64,000 nucleotides of DNA, taken from Kitasatospora mediocidica KCTC 9733 (GTDB lineage: Bacteria; Actinomycetota; Actinomycetes; Streptomycetales; Streptomycetaceae). The notes beneath the pieces were generated by a model that saw nothing but the letters and a program-made list of their open reading frames with translations, made no database searches and was not told where the DNA came from. The stretch lies in contig NZ_JQLN01000007.1 in NCBI RefSeq assembly GCF_000744225.1, positions 1,488,001 through 1,552,000 on the forward strand. Direction: 5' to 3'. The first letter of the stretch is position 1. Every line of letters begins with the position of its first letter. Shown here piece after piece: positions 60,551 to 64,000 of this stretch. Both the position numbers and the translations under genes were made by a program.

Positions 60551-61942
60551 TCAGGCCTGGTCGGCGGCCTCGTCGGCGGCCTCGACGGTCGCGGCGGCGT
60601 CAGCCGACTCGTCCGTCTCGTCCTCGTCGAAGTTGATCTCCAGGCCGTTGGTGTCGACGACCTTGGCCTCCTCGACGACCAGCGCCAGCGCCTTGCCGCG
60701 GGCGACCTCGCCGACGAGCAGCGGCACCTGGCCACCCTGGACGATCTGCTGCGCGAACTGGTCGGGCGTCATGCCCGAGCCGGCGGCACGGCGGATGAGG
60801 TGCTCGGTGAGCTCCTCCTGGTTGACGCCGACCTCGTGCTTGGCGACGATCTCGTCCAGCACGAACTGGGTCTTGATGCCCTTCTTCGCCTGGTCCGCGG
60901 TCTCCTGCTCGAAGTCCTCGACGGTCTTGTCCTGGCTGGCCAGGTAGACCTCCAGGGTCATGCCCATCGGCTCCAGCTGGTGGTGCGTCAGGTTGTGCTT
61001 GCGGGTCTCGACCTCGTCCTTGAGAAGCTTCTCCGGGTACTCGATCTCGACCTTCTCCAGCAGGGCGTCCAGCACGCGCTCCTGGGCCTGGGTGGCCTGG
61101 TCGAACTCCTTCATGCGCTCAAGGCGCGTGCGGGAGTCGGCGCGCAGCTCCTCCAGGGTGTCGAACTCGCTCGCCAGCTGGGCGAACTCGTCGTCCAGCT
61201 CGGGGAGCTCCTTCTCCTGGACGGCGGTGACGGTGACGGTCACCTCGGAGCTCTGGCCGGCCTGGGTGCCGCCCTTGAGCTCGGTGGTGAAGGTCTTCGA
61301 ACCGCCGGCCTCCAGGCCGATGACGGCCTCGTCGATGCCGTCGAGCAGCTTGCCGGAACCGATCTCGTAGCTCACGCCGGTGGCGGTGCCGTCCTCCGGC
61401 ACCTCACCGTCGACCTTGGCCTCCAGGTCGACGACGACGATGTCGCCCTCGGCCGCGGCGCGCTCGACGTCCTTGACCGAGGAGAAGCGCTCGCGCAGCT
61501 GCTCCAGGGACTTGTCGATGTCGGCGTCCTCGACCACGATCGGGTCGACGGTCACCTCGATCTCGCCGAACTCCGGCAGGGTGATCTCCGGACGGACGTC
61601 GACCTCGGCGGTGAACTTGAGGTCACCGCCGTCCGCGAGGCGCTCGACGCCCTCGATGTCGGTGATGTCGGGCTGGCCGAGGACCTCGATCTTGCCCTCG
61701 TCGACGGCCTGCGTGTAGAAGCGCGGCAGGGCGTCGTTGACCGCCTCTTCCAGCACCGCGGCACGGCCGAAGCGCTGGTCGATGACGCGGTTCGGGATCT
61801 TGCCCTTACGGAAGCCCGGGACCGAGACCTGCTGGTTGATCTTCTTGTACGCCGCGTCGAGGCTGGGCTTGAGCTCCTCGAAGGGCACCTCGACGGTGAG
61901 TCGAACCCGAGTCGGGTTCAGAGTCTCGACGGCGCTCTTCAC
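60551..61942 (-). CDS. tig: Trigger factor
   Basis: Ribosome-bound chaperone and prolyl isomerase. The 463-residue protein starts at GTG 61942 with AGGAG upstream. The ribosome-binding domain holds the signature GFRKGKIP (about residues 43-50, the typical G-FR-x-G-x-x-P). The FKBP-like domain follows (about 150-240, EGDIVVVDLEAKVDGEVPEDG, GSGKLLDGIDEAVIGLEAGG), and the helical C-terminal domain (about 250-420). An acidic tail ends it (DEDETDESADAAATVEAADEAADQA). The gene order tig-clpP1-clpP2-clpX is usual. Confidence 0.98.
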   Translation of the reverse strand: MKSAVETLNPTRVRLTVEVPFEELKPSLDAAYKKINQQVSVPGFRKGKIPNRVIDQRFGRAAVLEEAVNDALPRFYTQAVDEGKIEVLGQPDITDIEGVERLADGGDLKFTAEVDVRPEITLPEFGEIEVTVDPIVVEDADIDKSLEQLRERFSSVKDVERAAAEGDIVVVDLEAKVDGEVPEDGTATGVSYEIGSGKLLDGIDEAVIGLEAGGSKTFTTELKGGTQAGQSSEVTVTVTAVQEKELPELDDEFAQLASEFDTLEELRADSRTRLERMKEFDQATQAQERVLDALLEKVEIEYPEKLLKDEVETRKHNLTHHQLEPMGMTLEVYLASQDKTVEDFEQETADQAKKGIKTQFVLDEIVAKHEVGVNQEELTEHLIRRAAGSGMTPDQFAQQIVQGGQVPLLVGEVARGKALALVVEEAKVVDTNGLEINFDEDETDESADAAATVEAADEAADQA

Positions 61943-62330
61943 GGTGGGGTCTCCTATGGGGCTTGCGGTCGGCTTGTCTGGTCCGGTCCGCCTCCCCTGA
62001 GGGCACGGGCCGGGCAGACGGGTGATGAGCCACCTGGTGCGGCATCTCCCGTATTGGGGTGGACGGCGAGCGGCTCACCCCCGACGGTGCGAGGAGGGGC
62101 CGTGGCTCTGTCACCCGGGCGGTCGGCCTGCGTGCATGCCACAGGGACTACCGCCAGCGGCCCATCCTACCGGTACCACGAAAGGCGCACGCCAGGGCAC
62201 CACCGTGCCGGTCCGCCGGACCACGCGCCGTCACCGGGAAACCGGGAGCAGGGGCGGAAAACGACGGCGGAACAACGGCGGAAAACAACGACAGGGCCCC
62301 GTCCGTCCGGACGAGACCCTGCAACGATCG
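61943..62330 (-). other. Upstream region of tig, no gene seen
   Basis: No gene is evident in 388 nt. TAGGAT (62164-62169, minus strand) fits a -10 box and would give a leader of about 215 nt. I see no clear -35. Confidence 0.4.
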
Positions 62331-62407
62331 TGGTCGGGGTGACCGGATTCGAACCGACGGCCTTCCGCTCCCAAAGCGGACGCGCTACCAAACTGCGCCA
62401 CACCCCG
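62331..62407 (-). tRNA. tRNA-Pro (TGG)
   Basis: Acceptor stem CGGGGTG / CACCCCG, anticodon loop TTTGGGA (anticodon TGG), and an encoded CCA end (62331-62333). The mature tRNA is 77 nt with CCA. The tRNA-Ala and tRNA-Gly genes of the window have no encoded CCA. Confidence 0.97.
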
Positions 62408-62574
62408 CACTGTCGCGAGAGGAAGCGTACACGCCGGGCATCGGCCGCTCGCCGGAATTTCGCAGCCGCTCCCCCCGCCGGGCGGCGGCGTGCAAGCGGT
62501 GTGCGCGAGGGCCGTCGGACCAGGTAGGCTGAGGCCCGTCTTCCTGACCGGTGACGGCCGGGAGGTCAGTGTGT

Positions 62575-62645
62575 GCGGGCGTAGCTCAATGGTAGAGCCC
62601 TAGTCTTCCAAACTAGCCACGCGAGTTCGATTCTCGTCGCCCGCT
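62575..62645 (+). tRNA. tRNA-Gly (TCC)
   Basis: A 71-nt tRNA with acceptor stem GCGGGCG / CGCCCGC, discriminator T, and anticodon loop CTTCCAA (anticodon TCC). The CCA end is not encoded. It is followed by a strong hairpin terminator. Confidence 0.97.
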
Positions 62646-62655
62646 CCGATTGCGT

Positions 62656-62682
62656 CGGCCCCGGCTCCCCGAGCCGGGGCCG
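62656..62682 (+). terminator. Terminator after tRNA-Gly
   Basis: A perfect 12-bp stem (CGGCCCCGGCTC / GAGCCGGGGCCG) with a 3-nt loop begins 10 nt after the tRNA 3' end. Confidence 0.88.
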
Positions 62683-62744
62683 TTCGCGTGTTCGGACGGT
62701 CCGACAGGGGCGCCGGGGGTGTCTCGGCTCGGAGGGAGGGCGAC

Positions 62745-63548
62745 GTGGGTCCCGAGCAGCGGCTGGCCGCGATCCAGCGCGGAGTGATCCGGGAAATGGC
62801 TCGTTACGGACGGGAGTTCACCGTCGACGGGGATCTCCTGCGCGGCCCCGGCACGACCGCGGTGGCGGTCCGCGAGCACCCCTCCGAGGACGGTTCGGCC
62901 GGCCATGTGGACCTCGGCTTCGTGCTGGAGCTGGGCAGCGGCGACACCCCGGTGGTCTGGGACTGCGCTGCGGGCCTGGGCACCACCGAGGAGGAGAAGC
63001 TCGACAGCGCGGTGCGGATGTGGGCCGCCACCACCGCCTCGACCGTGGTCGAACTCCTCGACCACCGGGGCCGCTACGGGGACCACCGGCAGCCCGCGGA
63101 ACTCCCCGGCTGGCACGCGGTGCAGGGCCCGGCCACCGTCTTCGGCTTCGGCAGCGCCGACCTCTCCGGCTGGCTCGGCGAACACGAGCTGCTGCCCGCG
63201 CTGGCCGCCACGCTCGCGCCGGAGCTGACGGATCCGCGGCTGAACGGCGTGAAGCTCTTCCTCGGCGGGCGCGCGGGGGACGAGGTGGCCGAGGTCCGGG
63301 TGAACGGCGTGGTGGCGCAGCCCGCCTCGCAGGCGCTCGGCGCGTTGGACTGGCCGCGCGGCGAACGCTTCTGCTGGGCGCGGCTGTTCATCCTGCTGAC
63401 CGCCGACCAGGGCGTGCTGGAGACCGCCCGGTCCGCCGAACACCCGCCGCAGCCCGCCCGGCCGGCCCTGGTCGTCGCCGATCCGGCGATGGTCCGGCGC
63501 GGCGGTTCACTGCGGCGCTGGTGGCAGGCCCGGCGCGCCGGTCAGTAA
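62745..63548 (+). CDS. Hypothetical protein, possibly DUF6348 family
   Basis: GTG 62745 is chosen because GGAGGGAGGG lies just upstream; it gives 267 residues beginning VGPEQRLAAIQRG. The sequence REFTVDGDLLRGPGTTAVAVREHPSEDG, GHVDLGFVLELGSGDTPVVWDCAAGLG and the later WARLFILLTADQGVLE is typical of a soluble alpha/beta family that I remember as DUF6348 in Streptomyces. The C-terminal 30 residues are a basic tail (RRGGSLRRWWQARRAGQ). The function is unknown. It follows tRNA-Gly on the plus strand. Confidence 0.7.
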   Translation: MGPEQRLAAIQRGVIREMARYGREFTVDGDLLRGPGTTAVAVREHPSEDGSAGHVDLGFVLELGSGDTPVVWDCAAGLGTTEEEKLDSAVRMWAATTASTVVELLDHRGRYGDHRQPAELPGWHAVQGPATVFGFGSADLSGWLGEHELLPALAATLAPELTDPRLNGVKLFLGGRAGDEVAEVRVNGVVAQPASQALGALDWPRGERFCWARLFILLTADQGVLETARSAEHPPQPARPALVVADPAMVRRGGSLRRWWQARRAGQ

Positions 63549-63585
63549 CGGGCCCGGGGCCCGCTGACGCGCCGGTTCGGGGCCG

Positions 63586-63795
63586 TCAGCTGCCACCGAG
63601 GTGGCCGATGGACTTGGCGAGCTCGCTCAGGAAGTCCTGGATCGGCTTGGCGGCCGTGGACTGGTTGAGCATGAAACCGAAGAGCGCGGCCAGGATCGCG
63701 TGCGGCACCTTGATCTGCTTGTTGCGGATGAAGATCAGCAGGACGACACCGAACAGAACCAGCGCGGAGACGGAGAGTGCCACCCGGAGACTCAC
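63586..63795 (-). CDS. Small membrane protein (69 residues)
   Basis: A 69-residue protein with an N-terminal hydrophobic helix (MSLRVALSVSALVLFGVVLLIFI), a basic turn (RNKQIKVPH) and a second hydrophobic part (AILAALFGFMLNQS), ending in a helical tail. It looks like a hairpin membrane protein. From memory, small proteins of this build follow tig-linked genes in Streptomyces. No function is known. The last 205 nt of the window after it show no gene. Confidence 0.7.
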   Translation of the reverse strand: MSLRVALSVSALVLFGVVLLIFIRNKQIKVPHAILAALFGFMLNQSTAAKPIQDFLSELAKSIGHLGGS

Positions 63796-64000
63796 TTCCT
63801 CATGTCATGGCGAAGCGGACCCCGGCCTTTCCGACGGTCCCGAAGCGGAAACGCCGACCACGCCCGCAGCCCGGGAGTCGTACGGCTGACTCCTGGGAGC
63901 CCGACTACGCCGCACGTGATGCCCCCGCTCCCCCAGTCCCGGTCAGTCCCGCCCGGACTCAGTGTGGTCGACCATGCGGACTGCGTAAAGGACTTGCCGC

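Noticed and set aside
62331..62645. tRNA-Pro and tRNA-Gly as attachment sites of an integrated element
   Set aside because: No integrase, repeat of a tRNA end, or foreign gene block is found beside them.
63796..64000. Further gene at the right edge
   Set aside because: No frame with ribosome site or protein-like content was found in the last 205 nt.

Overview
The window is chromosomal DNA of very high G+C from a filamentous actinobacterium of the family Streptomycetaceae (Streptomyces or Kitasatospora type). The evidence is third-position G/C in every gene, GTG starts, proteins typical of the family, and a housekeeping gene order that, from memory, matches the degV-leuS-nadD-proBA-obgE-rne-mre-folC-valS-clp-tig block of Streptomyces coelicolor (about SCO2569 to SCO2621). 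I see no phage, plasmid, insertion sequence, integrase or CRISPR array.

Layout. 1-9000: end of a DegV-family gene, a membrane protein, leuS with a leader-peptide attenuator, galE, a regulator and an OFA-type MFS transporter. 9000-15200: three tRNA-Ala(GGC) genes, then histidine phosphatase, rsfS, an LCP/LytR-like envelope protein, nadD, two tiny membrane proteins and an M48 peptidase. 15200-19600: an amber-interrupted small gene divergent from an OmpR/histidine-kinase pair, then two related membrane proteins. 19600-30000: proA and proB, obgE-rpmA-rplU, a large RNase E/G with 126-bp tandem repeats and a long leader, and the DUF2344 protein. 30000-42200: radical SAM protein, M14 peptidase, the cell-shape cluster rodA-mrdA-mreD-mreC-mreB, ndk, a DUF4233 protein and folC. 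53500-64000: valS, a Pro/Gln-rich membrane protein, clpX, clpP2, clpP1, tig, tRNA-Pro, tRNA-Gly and two conserved small genes.

The accessory part lies at about 42300-53500, between folC and valS, which I remember as adjacent in S. coelicolor. It holds an unknown 171-residue gene, a LanKC-like lanthionine synthetase homologue, a SARP regulator, a class II LanM, a 69-residue precursor-like peptide and a large LAL-type LuxR regulator. The precursor has a mersacidin-like leader (ELVRSWKDPEAR and HPAGEI) but no cysteine at all. The LanKC-like protein lacks the expected lyase His and Lys and the kinase metal ligands. The LanM keeps its dehydration residues and Zn ligands, but has Asp where LanC cyclases have the active-site His. 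Together these suggest a pathway that dehydrates Ser/Thr without making lanthionine rings, possibly with a pseudoenzyme partner. No transporter or leader protease is visible.

Regulation visible in the sequence includes the leuS attenuator (leader peptide with three consecutive Leu codons plus a terminator), ClgR-type boxes upstream of clpP1 and clpX, promoters for rplU, the DUF2344 gene and the response regulator, and several long perfect hairpins acting as terminators between convergent genes. Two genes, the phosphatase and the DUF2344 gene, appear to start at CTG. Family assignments rest on motifs and remembered family consensus; no database search was run.
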